Below are positions 50,181-61,330 of a stretch of 64,000 nt of DNA, in pieces. Both the position numbers and the translations under genes were made by a program. The notes under the pieces are model-generated. The model worked only from the letters and a program-made list of their open reading frames with translations, ran no database searches and was not told the origin of the DNA. Each line of letters opens with the position of its first letter. The first letter of the stretch is position 1. The DNA is from Arctopsyche grandis (taxonomy: Eukaryota; Arthropoda; Insecta; Trichoptera; Hydropsychidae). The stretch lies in NCBI RefSeq assembly GCF_051622035.1, contig NC_135359.1:30099501-30163500 (forward strand), written 5' to 3'.

Positions 50181-51834
50181 AAGAATAAAAAAATAAAATC
50201 TATGGACAATCAACAAATTTGTGAGAGATACATTGCATTTATAAGATTCAACAAATTCGAGATTCTAATAACTCGAATTTGCGAGAAACTGATCTATTGG
50301 ATCCATCACAACAATAAATCTAGAAAAATTGTAAAATTTTAACACAAGACAAATGTTTCAATACAATTTACAAATGTTTCAATAACTACATCTCACCAGA
50401 AGCATATTTGACCAAGACTTAAACCCACAATCTCTCTACTGTTATGCAATAGCTCTACCAGTGAACTATGCTGTGTATATACGATTTTATATGAATAAGT
50501 TACTGATCTTAAACCTTTGAAGGACGGAGCGTCGAGATCGAACGAGTGTCCCGAACCGGGGTCGAGTAAGACCCCAGTATTTTTTAATCAAAATACAGCT
50601 TTTTCAATACAAATGGGTTCAATATATATATCTTATTAATCATTTTATACATCAACATAAAAAGTTTTAGTCTTATAGCATGTTTTTGACTATTTTTGTA
50701 TTAAAAATAACGACAAGCATCGACACGCAAACGCACATAGGTAAGGCCAACAGGAGACTGCATGACACAATAGCCACGTGCCAAAAGCGACGAAAACAAT
50801 AGCTTACGAAAATATAGCTGTCTCTTTCTCTCGCATTGATTCATCGATCAACAAGAATATGCAAGCGAACAGTCGAAAACATGACTTATCGCTACCGCCT
50901 TTAAATCATACTTTGGAACGTAGAAATGTATAAAGGTATTTTTTTACGTTGTACCTCTTTTCTAAATTATACAAAATTTATTAAAATAAATTTCTTGTAG
51001 TTCATTCTAGGAATACAAGAAATATAGGGGGTATAGCCTTGAAAACTATATAGTTATTACAAGAAAAGTAAAAATGGGGCACTCCCCACTTCAGTGAGGG
51101 ATGGTTAACAATATGACAAAAGATCATGTGTATTTTTGCAATTGAAACATCCAATCTATGCATCCAAAAGTAAGTATTGATAAATTAAAATCTATTGTGT
51201 ATAGGAGCTTTCCCCTTCACCTTCGTGTATGGGCGCACAAAAGTGCGTACATTCATACTTTTCTTCGGGTAATTTTCCTCGCTGGCAGCATTATAACACA
51301 AGGAGTGATACGGTAACACTAATGGAATTTTCGGTATGTGGAATTTGGCGTTAATTTATGGCATAGTTCGACGTGTACGAGTGTGTACGTGCAGAGAGCG
51401 TAATGTACGATAATTTGTTAGTGCGCCGCTTAATGGCAGCGCACGCTCAGCCGCAAACGTTACGTTACGCTAATTGACAAATTTATGTGTTACGTGCAAC
51501 TTTAATTGCGGGCCAAAAGCGTATCATACACCGTCAGATAGACTGGCGTATCATACGCCTGGTGAAAAACTGCCACTAATCATCTAGAGCGAAAACGATA
51601 GAGCTCTTATACATAAGTGCCAATTTTCAACTTTTTTTTGCTCGTTTGAAGTGAAAATTTTCTTATATTTATTAGTACTATTTACATACTGAGTATTCAT
51701 ATAAAAATACAATTTATATTATAGTGAAGTTTTTTATTATTTTTGATTCATAATGTCAAATATTTTGGTAGTTTTTTTGAGTAGAATTTTCTTTGGTAGT
51801 ATTTCGTAATTTAATGGCGAATTTAGATGGCGAG
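50181..51834. other. Non-coding DNA
   Basis: Includes possible SINE relics to 50480, a GC-richer strip at 50520-50570 and another at 51200-51540 (CATTATAACACAAGGAGTGA onwards). No frame with a recognisable product. Confidence 0.4.
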
Positions 51835-52042
51835 TCTCATATATAATTTCGAAAGAGACTTTGTATGTAAGAATTGTTGGTTGGGAATTTTGTAAACAAG
51901 TCAAAATTTCTATGACAACGAATCGATTTTTTTTTCAATTCATATAAATTTAATAAAAAAAAAATGAATATTTACCAATAGATTCGCCATGTTTACGCTG
52001 TTTATATTACAAATACTGAGTGAAGCCGGGTAAAACGACTAG
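51835..52042 (+). mobile_element. Helitron-like non-autonomous element, copy 2
   Basis: TCTCATATATAATTTCGAAA at the 5' end; GTGAAGCCGGGTAAAACGAC then CTAG before T at the 3' end. The middle differs from the copy at 44487 except for the internal landmarks TTGTTGGTT and GCCATGTTTA. No rolling-circle replicase is present. Confidence 0.6.
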
Positions 52043-52054
52043 TAATATTATGTT

Positions 52055-52900
52055 TCGAGCAGAGTGGTCGTGGGTTTAAGTCCCACTAGAGCAGTGCTAC
52101 TCAAACTATGGTCCGCGCCCATTACTGGTCCGCGGAGAAGAACGTAATTAAAAAAATAAAACAATAGCTTTTGTCAGAACTATTTCAAAATATAGACTGG
52201 ATAACCAAGCTAGCTTATTTGACAGATATTTTTTGCATTTTCAATGACCTTAACTTATCCATGCAAGGAAGAATGTCATCTTGTTTCACAAAGGCAGACA
52301 ATACAGATGGGTTGAAACGAAAACTAAAACCATGGAAGATTCGTGTTTCAAAAGATTGCTATGACATGTTTCTCAATTTGGCTGATATTATTTACGAAGG
52401 AGGAGAGGAGCTTAATATGACGTCTTTCCGCGATATAATCAGTTGTCATTTGACAAATTTATCAGAGCGATTCGATTTCTATTTTCCACCAGATGACGAT
52501 CCACGAATTTTACTACTTAGATTTCAACCATATATAAGTTTTCAACCATATACATACATATAAAACGTTTTTATTTTAAAATATGATGCTGGTCCGTGAA
52601 AATTACTGAAAAAAAAATACTGGTCCGCCAGCTGAAAAAGTTTCCTTTTAAATTTTGCCATTTTATCGGATTTTCATTGAAAGGGTTTTTGTAAATTGGC
52701 ATTTCCTTTCCAATATCTCTTGCAAATCTTAATTTATTCAGCGTCTTGAGGTTTGCCTATTTCTAGTCACTGTGGATGATGTTTATAATGATTCTCTTTG
52801 TATAATATTGCTTGTATAATTGTACTGTTGTATTGTATTAATACACTCATCACTTTGGAGCGATCTATAAAGGCGAGTGTACATGTTTGATCGAAATAAA
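52055..52900 (+). mobile_element. SINE, tail type 2, split by a hAT element
   Basis: The head is at 52055-52091 (B-box-like GTGGGTTTAAGTCCCAC). After the hAT insertion, the SINE resumes at about 52640 with the central domain (TTTATCGGATTTTCATTGAA). It ends in the CACTCATCACTTTGGAGCG ... GGCGAGTG stem and an A-rich tail at about 52846-52905. Confidence 0.75.
52092..52635 (+). mobile_element. hAT transposon remnant (ZBED-like transposase)
   Basis: The left TIR is CAGTGCTACTCAAACTATGG, followed by GTCCGCG repeats; matching CTGGTCCGTG and CTGGTCCGCC occur at the right. The last 15-20 bases of the right end, and the target duplication, are missing. The frame 52171-52563 reads NIDWITKLAYLTDIFCIFND, LNLSMQGR and CYDMFLNLADI, a segment typical of ZBED5/SCAN-domain-type hAT transposases. 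Fragment only; no BED finger or C-terminus. Confidence 0.82.
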
Positions 52901-54580
52901 AAATAATAATGGTAAATATCTATGCATATTGGAATATTATTTATGTACACATGTACGTCTAAAATTATTTTGACCATTTGCCTTTGTATTGTCGATATGA
53001 AAAAAAAACAAGCAACGAAAAAGCCAGAGGAAAATTTTGGACCCAGTTAATTGCGATCATTATGCACAAGGAATCTTCGAACTTGAAAAAAGTGGATATA
53101 AACATATATAATACTCCATATTTCCTTTGTTTTTCGGCTTTGAAAAATGTTCAAATGAAAAAGCAGACTGCTTACTTATTGTAAGTTTTAAAAATAATAA
53201 GTTTTCAATAACAATTGTACAGTCTTTCCATTAAAATTAGCAAAAACCATAACAAAAAATGTGCATTTAATAGTACACTTTTATTCTATTCTATTCGATT
53301 TGAAATTTTTCTGTCTGTAGGTTCATATTTTTAAAGTCAAAACGGTTTTTCAAATGATATTACTCTTATATATTATGTAAATAGACAGCTTGTTTTGAAT
53401 GTGTTCATTACAATTATAAAATGATAATAATATAAAAAATGTTGATGCAAATAATCATTTGAAATTTGAGACTGCTAAAATTAAAAAAAGTCTTTACAAA
53501 TCCAAGAAACACAATACTAACGCGAATAATTTCATCAAATCAGTGCTCAGTGGGTTCGAAATTTATAATAAACGTTATAATTCCATCTGAACTCATTTTT
53601 TCGTAAAGCATTTCTGTGCAATCTGTGGACGGATATTAATGGCATTGTACACCGGCCAATGAATGCGTCGGGATCTGCTAAAGACGTTTACACCCTTCAA
53701 ATATGGGGGAAAATCTTGCGGGAAAACAAGCATCTATCCGGCCAATTTTTGCGGTTTCCCTCCCTCTCGCCCGCTTCCAACCCACCCTAGGCTCCGTTGT
53801 GTTTTGATGCCAATATTGAAATTTTTACGCTACGCAAGGATTTCCACGCTTTTCGGCTTCTCGTACTGTCTGGATATACATACATATATTTTTTCCTGTC
53901 GGTTTTCCGGCGTTGCCCATATTTACACTGCTGACAAAGGATGCCAAAAGCGATCCTTTTTAATACGATAAAAGGATTCTGGGCTTTTTTCCTCTCGCAC
54001 GCAATACATACTACTTCCTTTTTTGTTTTTGACGTTGTGTTATTAAACCGCGTCGTTGCATACAACATTCGGGGCTCGTTATACACGAATTCTAGAAATG
54101 ACGAGAACTTTTCAATCAACTCCATTTGAACGCGGAATAATCCATAAAATGATTCTTTCAAAATGAAAATTTTCTAGAAAACATTGGCGATAAATTTAAA
54201 TAAATAGATAAATAAATAAATACATACAGACTATTACTGTTTTCATATTCCATTAGTGAATATTTTTGACATATTTTTGACAATACAAATTTAAAAACTA
54301 TTAATTTTAACTTTGATCTAAAATTGCGTATTATTTAATACCCTCCCATTTCTTTTTGTTTTCTTCCAATTCTCGAAAATTTTCCATAAATATTTGAGAT
54401 GTATAAACACATAATTTTAGGAAAATAAATTGTGAAAACAGGTACATATATATTTATATTATGTATATTGAATAGAAAATTCATTTTATAAATTAATTAT
54501 ATGAATTATTCATACAACTAAACTACTCATACTTCAAATGGTATTTTAAAAAACCATTATTTTATTTTATTTTACATAGA
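52901..54580. other. Non-coding DNA with GC-richer block
   Basis: 53640-54130 is GC-richer with overlapping 62-124-codon openings on both strands, none recognisable. The rest is AT-rich. Confidence 0.4.
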
Positions 54581-54965
54581 TATATACCAGGAAAGCCTAA
54601 CAGGTAGACCCCAATGCGCCTTCCTAGACAATTAATTACCAAGATTGCAGCATTTTTATTACACAAATCGCTGTATTTTAACAATTAATTAATTAATTAA
54701 TTAATAATATGGATTTAGACTTGTACATTCATTTTTACACATTTTACATAAATCAAATTCAGATATATGTGACATAGCGGGTAGGATGACTTTTGCTAAT
54801 TTTATGGTGGAACCGTTTCAACAATGAAATCAGAAACATTGGCAAACTCTGATAAGAAACGATCGACTTGGAGTCACAAATATCCAAGTCTGATAAGCAG
54901 TATTAAATATTAGTACGGGATCGAGCCCGGTAACCTCTCGGTGCTAAATAGCATACTGCCGGCTG
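54581..54965 (-). mobile_element. SINE, tail type 1, with internal (AATT)n
   Basis: Tail ACCAGGAAAGCC ... GCGCCTTCCTAG at 54587-54630, (ATTA)n run at 54681-54705, central domain at about 54812-54880, and head GGGATCGAGCCCGG near 54918. Sister of 4450..4815. Confidence 0.8.
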
Positions 54966-55431
54966 ATAATTATATTATGTTTATAACGAAACTATTTAAT
55001 TTTGAATTGTTTGCACAAAAATTTCATAACAAATTGATAGTGAATTCGCTTTGATGTTTCAGAGCATATTTGCATATAAGACAGAATTAAATTGGATTTC
55101 TCCCCAAAGTACGGCCGTAACGTAATCGAAATTAATTTTTGAAATGGAATGTTCCCCCATTGCATACGATTTTCAGTGTCATAGTGACTTTTGTAAACGA
55201 ATTATACGAGGGGAGTGTACGTATACCTCGCCTGCGGCTAACAAGGAATTGAAGGAAAGTGACTTCTTTGACGTATTCAAATTAATGAAAATTTACATCA
55301 AAGTCGTTTTACAGTCCCTCGGGCAAATTTCATATCGATTTTTCAACATTGAATTTTAAATAAAGAAAACACAAACAAAAAGCGGATTCATTTGCTGTGT
55401 TCAAACCAAAACTATATATGTATATATGCAC
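54966..55431. other. Non-coding DNA
   Basis: A 71-codon opening at 55144-55359 shows no domain; nothing else identified. Confidence 0.45.
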
Positions 55432-55783
55432 TGTTATGTACCTCGCTTATCAATGACAGGAGTGCCGGACTTTGCCCAATCCAGTATTATGTGCCATTGA
55501 TTTGTGGCACACCTAATTTAATAAGCAGCACCATTTATTTGTGGCACACCTAATTTAAGGAATACACCTTAAAACCCCTGACTAACCAAAATTTTAAGAC
55601 GCGTGTTTTCAACACTTCATTGCTTTAAAGAGGGGTATATAAACTAACTACTGTTCGAATTTAAGTTAGTCATCACCATTGACTCCGAGAGTGAAAGTCA
55701 TTAATATCGACCCCGCAAGTGACGGTCAGCAAAGTGAAGTAAAGTTAATAAGGGAAACAAAGTATCTCATTTTAAATTCAACA
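55432..55783 (+). mobile_element. Candidate solo LTR
   Basis: Begins TGTTATGTACC and ends TTCAACA (TG...CA). It contains a direct repeat of ATTTGTGGCACACCTAATTT 41 bases apart, a TATA box GGGTATATAAAC at 55634-55645 and an initiator-like region about 30 bases on. These fit an LTR-retrotransposon promoter. No target duplication, primer-binding site or coding region is visible, so a cellular promoter or chance remains possible. Confidence 0.38.
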
Positions 55784-55869
55784 TCGTTAGATAATTAAAT
55801 CTTGCAGTTTGCAATCAATTGTTAGATGCTTTCAATTTTCATCTTATATCTATTATTTGGTGGATTGCG

Positions 55870-56275
55870 CATTGACAAATTTCAGAAAGTGCAGAATAGA
55901 GGAATAGAGGAAACGTAAAATTGTTAGAAGTATGTAAGATTAATGGAAATGGTTGGATATTAGATATAGTCTCAAATTAAGCACTTTAAAATTTGTATAT
56001 AAGCTAGATAAGAATCTATTACCCAAATATTTTAATAATCACATAGTTAGGAATAGAAACATACATAATTATAAAACTAGAAATAGGAATAAATTAGTTA
56101 TAGGTAGGGTTAAGAAAGCAAAAACTGCAGGAGGTGTTTTTCACAGAAGTGTTCAAATGTATAATGTCCTTCCTGAGAACATTAGAGGTGCTAGTAACAT
56201 TGGTGCTTTCTTGGGGGGTGTTAATGGATACAACTGTGGAAGATGACGTAATTATGTATGTAAGTTTAATAAAAT
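55870..56275 (+). mobile_element. LINE fragment, ORF2 C-terminal tail
   Basis: 55953-56246 includes LKFVYKLDKNLLPKYFNNHI, HNYKTRNRNKL and YNVLPENIRGASNIGAF. This is the tail seen after the reverse transcriptase in several LINE clades. The stretch before it (KFQKVQNRG-like at about 55880-55905) is out of frame. A different family from the element at 56490. Confidence 0.7.
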
Positions 56276-56281
56276 GCTAAG

Positions 56282-56400
56282 CCCTGAGCTTTTATCCTCT
56301 AGGGCTTCGCCCTCGGCGCCACCCTGAGCCTTTGCCCTCTAGGGCTTTGCGCTCGGTGCCCCCTGAGCCTTTGCCCTATAGGGCTTCGCCCTCGGCACTA
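56282..56400 (+). repeat. GC-rich minisatellite, 3 x ~40 bp
   Basis: Units start CCCTGAGC at 56282, 56322 and 56361. Each contains CTAGGGCTTCGCCCTCGG or a close variant, where AGGGC and GCCCT form a tight hairpin. The composition is very different from the AT-rich surroundings, and it sits between two LINE fragments. Confidence 0.85.
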
Positions 56401-56489
56401 ATGGAATCGGCGCCTATGAATCGAAAAAAAATAAATCGAATCATTTGTTCGATGACGTCACGGATCAACGAACGAACAACCAAGGATAT

Positions 56490-57690
56490 ACATATGTTTG
56501 GCACGGTTTGGCACGATGGACTCATTCATAAGCTTCTTATTAACAAAATACCAAACTACCTAATTCTCATCATCAAATCGTACCTAACTCGTAGAAAGCT
56601 AGTAGTTAGCGTAAATAATGAATTATCGTCTCCAAAAATAATCGCAGCTGGCGTTCCGTAGGGGAGCGTGCTTGGCCCACTCTTGTTCTCCATATATATA
56701 AATTACATACCTATTCCAAAAAACTGTCACATAACCCTATATGTAGATGATACCGCTTGCTTCACAAGTAGCAAAAAACCAGACACTATTCTTAAAAATC
56801 TTGAATTTGCAATTAAAACAATGACTGAACACTTCAATAAGAGGAAAATTCAAATTAATCAAACCAAAACAGACGCCATTTCTTTAGTGTTAGAAAACAT
56901 AAGCCAAGTTCAGATCTGAAAATCCCCTCTGGAGAAAGTCTGAAATGGCAGTCAGTAATAAAATATTTAGGAGTAACGTTTGATAAAAGAATGAGATGGG
57001 CACCTCACATTGAGGGAGCGAAATGCAAGGCGATGCGGGTTATATCCTCAATATATTCAATATTTAATCGCCATAGTTCTTTATCAACCCAAAATAAAAT
57101 AAAATTATATCGCGCGCTCATATTACCATTATTAACCTATGCTTCACCTGTATGGAATAACGCCTCGAATACTAACCTTTCCAAGCTCCAAGTAATACAA
57201 AATATATCCCTAAGAATAATTTACAATACACCCATATATACTAACCTGAAAAAACTGCATGCCGTATATAATATTCCGTTTGTTACAGACATTACTAACA
57301 AACTAACCAGTAGATTTTATGACAGAATCACTAATAACCATACTAACACACTTGTGAAGAGTCTCGGTGATTACAACAAAATGTCTATACCCTTCAGGTA
57401 TAAACACAGATTACCTAAACACAATCTACTTTAGGTCATCGACTTTAGAGAGTCTTTAATTAATATCATGTATTATATGTATTATGAGCATTTATAAGGA
57501 TTGTAAATAGGTTTTTGAGCTCTTTTTCCTATTATGCTGTAGATTAACATTAGAATAATATAATACTATGATTACTAACCAAATTAAATTAAATTGTAAA
57601 ATAGAAAATGATCAGTATATCGGTAGCTATTAAAATAGATATCAGATGTATTGTGAACATAATTTCGTAATAATAAAAAGCATTTAAAAA
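56490..57690 (+). mobile_element. LINE family J, reverse transcriptase and 3' end
   Basis: Most complete copy. Reverse-transcriptase motifs occur in order: TVWHDGLIHKLL, SYLTRRKLVVSVNN, then AAGVP-stop-GSVLGPLLFSIY, where a TAG at 56660-56662 replaces the expected Gln codon. The catalytic LYVDDTACF follows at about 56739. A frame change near 56917 leads to IKYLGVTFDKRMRWAPHIEG and the C-terminal part to 57434. The 3' UTR ends at AAAAAGCATTTAAAAATC. The order and the YVDD box suit a Jockey-type element. The endonuclease and ORF1 are missing, so it cannot move by itself. Confidence 0.88.
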
Positions 57691-58904
57691 TCAAAACATA
57701 CATATGTACAAATTATATATTAGATTATTTTAGGGTTACTAATAATAGTTTTGTTTAATTTTGTCAATTATGTTATATTATAGTTGTTAGTTTTAATTTA
57801 AAATTATTAATTGCTAATTAGCAATTTTCTATTTAATAATAATAAATAAATATTAGATTAACTTATCATTTTTATGATTTTGTTTTTTATCATAATATAT
57901 AATTCATGTATTTATTCAAAACAAGATGGAAGAGACACGGGATACGTAACAGCAATTGTGTAAAGATTTTTGATAAATAATCAAACAATGAGAAAGTTTT
58001 CCGCGTGATCGCCTATACATACATAGACCTTTGATTGTTAATGTGGAAGTTTTGCGTGGATACTCAAAGTGTGGGTAATTATTTTCGCTAGGCTCTCGCG
58101 TCAATGGACACGCCGGAGGATCAATCACCGGTTATGACGTATCACACAACAAAAATGATAAACGACCATCGTGAACACACGTACGCATACAGACTCTCGT
58201 CCTTTGAGCATTTTCCTGTGAAAATATTAATTGAAACTGGGATTGCGGAAAAAGCGGTGGAATTTGTATGGCCGTCGTTCCCTTCTCGCTTTTTCTGCCT
58301 GTATCTCCCTTCATCCATTGTCTATGTTGACTTTTTATTTCTTTTTAATTTGATCTCAAATCCGCTGAAATGCTTCCACTCGTTTGGATTTATTTATAAT
58401 TAAATTTTTAAATGTTATTCGTGTAATTTAATTACACGTTTATACATTTAAATTATATATGAAAGTAATTTAAACATTTACATAGTTGGTGTTGAACCAT
58501 GCATTCAATTAAATTTATAGTTAAAAGACAGACGTCTAGCTAAAAGTTCATTATACATGTATTATAATAACTTCAAGGGTTAATTTGTGGTTACTAAACA
58601 TGTACATACATATACAAATGTATATACAATTAAATTCATTTTAATATAATCAAAAGTTATTTAAAATTATTCATCAGAGTCAAATTTACATTTAGTACTT
58701 TGAAGATGTTTATTCAATATTTTTATTTCATTTACCTTACTATCAAAATACTTCTTGGATTCTAATTAAGTCACGGTTGTGACCCAATCATTTGTAGCTT
58801 TTTACTTAAATGCAAATACTTGTTTTCAAGCTTTATACAAAAATATTCATTCATTTTTCAATTGAATTAAAAATAGCTCGTATTTTTTGGGGTGAGATTT
58901 TTAA
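57691..58904. other. AT-rich non-coding DNA
   Basis: 58080-58320 is GC-richer with unrecognised 60-99-codon openings on both strands; nothing else. Confidence 0.45.
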
Positions 58905-59490
58905 TACGCTTGTGGTCAGAATTTATATTACATTAGTCAGAATTTTTATCAAACGGTCAGTATACATACATATGAACATTGGTCAGAATGTAAATGGCTA
59001 AAATGCATATTAGGTGGTTAGAATTCGTTTAATTATACTGATTGGTCAGAATTTATATTGAATGTTCAGAATTTATATTGAATGTTCAGAATTTAAATTA
59101 TATGTAGATTGGTCATAATTTACATCAAATCGTAATAATTATTCTTATAGATGGTCAGAATCATTTTTTTTAGTTGGCAATAGTATTTTTACTACTGCAA
59201 AGATAAAGATTATTACAACTGGTCATTCTGTCATTTGTTAAAAGTTTTAATCCAATCTATGAAAAAATAAAAAAATAATGCCAACTGCTCATTATTTTTG
59301 ACCATTTTTAATTTATTATGACCATTCTGATTATTTATTACTATTATTATTATTCATTACTATTCATTACTATTATTCTGACCATATGCTATTTTAATTC
59401 TTACAATTTGATTTTTGTTCTGATCCTTAATAATAAAATTCTGACGAAAACTCGATTTTTATTCTGATCAAAGGTGGATTTAAATTCTGA
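58905..59490. repeat. Inverted array of GGTCAGAAT motifs
   Basis: The left half holds GGTCAGAAT or one-base variants at about 58914, 58934, 58955, 58981, 59015, 59044, 59064, 59084, 59111 and 59153. The right half holds the complement (ATTCTGACC and variants) at about 59300, 59320, 59385, 59418, 59439, 59461 and 59485. The axis is near 59230. The intervening sequence is AT-rich and mostly not palindromic. Confidence 0.7.
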
Positions 59491-61059
59491 CCATTTTATT
59501 TGTTGCCTTCAAGTATGTAGAAATGCCTTCAAATATAAGAAATTCAATTTCGATGGAATCATTTTTACAACTTCAAATGCTGATTACTTTCACAACTTTA
59601 AATTTCATATATTTTAGACAGCTTAGAAGTGAAACCCATGAATTATAATATAATATTTGAAATACAAGTAAAAAATAAACACTTTTTTCGCATATGATGG
59701 TGAATAATTCCACTACTTTAATCGATTTCCCTTCTCTTATTCCTGAACCCAAAAGCTTATGTAGAATACGTATATGTTTACTTTTCGAGATATTCAATGG
59801 GGTTGTTAAAACTGTTCGTTGTACTTTATCTTTGTATGAATGAATGGTTTCAAATGAACCATATTCAAATTGCATCATGATTGAAAGCCCTACATTCGTC
59901 ACAAAATCAGCACCAAACTTAGTCTAGTTTGAAACTGCAAGTAGTGATTTAATACATACATATACATAAATAGTGAAAGCCCACCGAGGCGAAATCGATC
60001 AGAACGTACCCAGGAACGGTCTAGGCTCGGATCGAGATAAAATCGAATTAGAAAGAGCGTGCAATACAACAATTCTGGGAAGAGTTCGTTAATAAAACTT
60101 TTCCAATTTGATATCGAAGCCAGTTCCACAAAAGCCAGGTAAGTAAAACCTGGGCCCGAAAGCTCGTCACCTCTAAACTTATCTGCTGAGATGGCTAGGT
60201 TGCGTATAAAAGGGTGTGTATCTTCACGGGAAGCTCCCTTTTCTCAGACATGGGGTGGGTCTCAAAATGTGTCACTTAGGGGTGAGAATGGGGGATGAGA
60301 GCATCTTCATTATAAATGTACAGTGCCATTAAAATTTATGGTCGCATTTACATCGCTCGACGGCGAAGCGGCCTGAAAAAAGCGAATTTCAGTCCATTAT
60401 TTAGCAGTGTCGACCTTTATTATCATTTTCTGATGAGCGAACTCGAGAATAACTTTAATGTCATTGTCGCCATTTTTTTTCATTCGTGTTAAATAATAAT
60501 AGCGCGTTGATGGCAAATGTTATCACATAAGGTAAGCAGAGAGGTTTTAATACATTGTTTCAACATTTGACAGATATGTAAAAGACGTGCTGAGAGAATT
60601 TGGCCCTCTTTGAACCGTTTGAAAATTTTAATATACTTTAAATATTTGACGCTTGGTAATTGAAATTAAATTTAAAAACGTGTATGATGGCGTTCAAAAA
60701 TAATGAAATCACACTGAAATCTGAAGACATTGTTGTTCAAATCCATTCATTTTTCATTAAGTTTAACTCACTTTGTTCCTAACAAAGTGAATTAGACTTA
60801 TGTAAATACCCAATTAAAAGTTAAACAATTCAAATACGTAAAACTAAAACATTCAAATACATAAAATAAAAAACATTTGTTAAAAATAGTTGTTCAATAC
60901 TATAAACGAATTTCAAATATTTCTTATCGTTTAATCACTAAATATATTTATATACATACATTACTATCAAAATAGCTATTCTATAAAATGAGAAAATTAC
61001 CTGCATGATATCGGTTTCAAATAATAATTTCACACTAAAACTTCACATATCAAATTATG
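59491..61059. other. Non-coding DNA
   Basis: 59970-60290 is mildly GC-richer; minus-strand openings of 76-109 codons at 59573-60129 lack domains. No gene recognised. Confidence 0.4.
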
Positions 61060-61330
61060 AACCTTCTGACAAAAAAAATGACCGTTAATTTAAAATACTG
61101 ACCGTCAAATATACATATAATACCAACCAATAGATATATATTTGTAAACATGTACATATAACTAACCGTTTATTTTAATTACTGAACATACGTATGCCTA
61201 TTGTATTATATAAATCGCTTATTCAAAAATACTAACCATTCATTATAGACGCCAGCCTTTTTTTTTTAATTGGCTTCCATTAACTGATCAATACCATATA
61301 AACTTACTGACGACCTAAAAAACAAGCCGT
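61060..61330 (+). repeat. Degenerate ACTGACCGT / ACTAACCATT array
   Basis: Variants such as ATGACCGTTA, TACTGACCGTCAA, TACCAACCAA, AACTAACCGTTT, TACTAACCATTC and TTACTGACGACC recur about every 15-50 bases on one strand. The word resembles the right-half motif of the array at 58905. Confidence 0.5.

Noticed and set aside
50510..50570. TTAA followed by ACCTTTGAAGGACGG, reminiscent of a piggyBac end
   Set aside because: No second end or TTAA partner found downstream; similar isolated TTAACCC words occur near 38420 and 40330 by chance.
58104..58403. 99-codon frame with hydrophobic C-terminal half
   Set aside because: Hydrophobicity comes from T-rich DNA; overlapping antisense frames are equally open and no family is recognisable.
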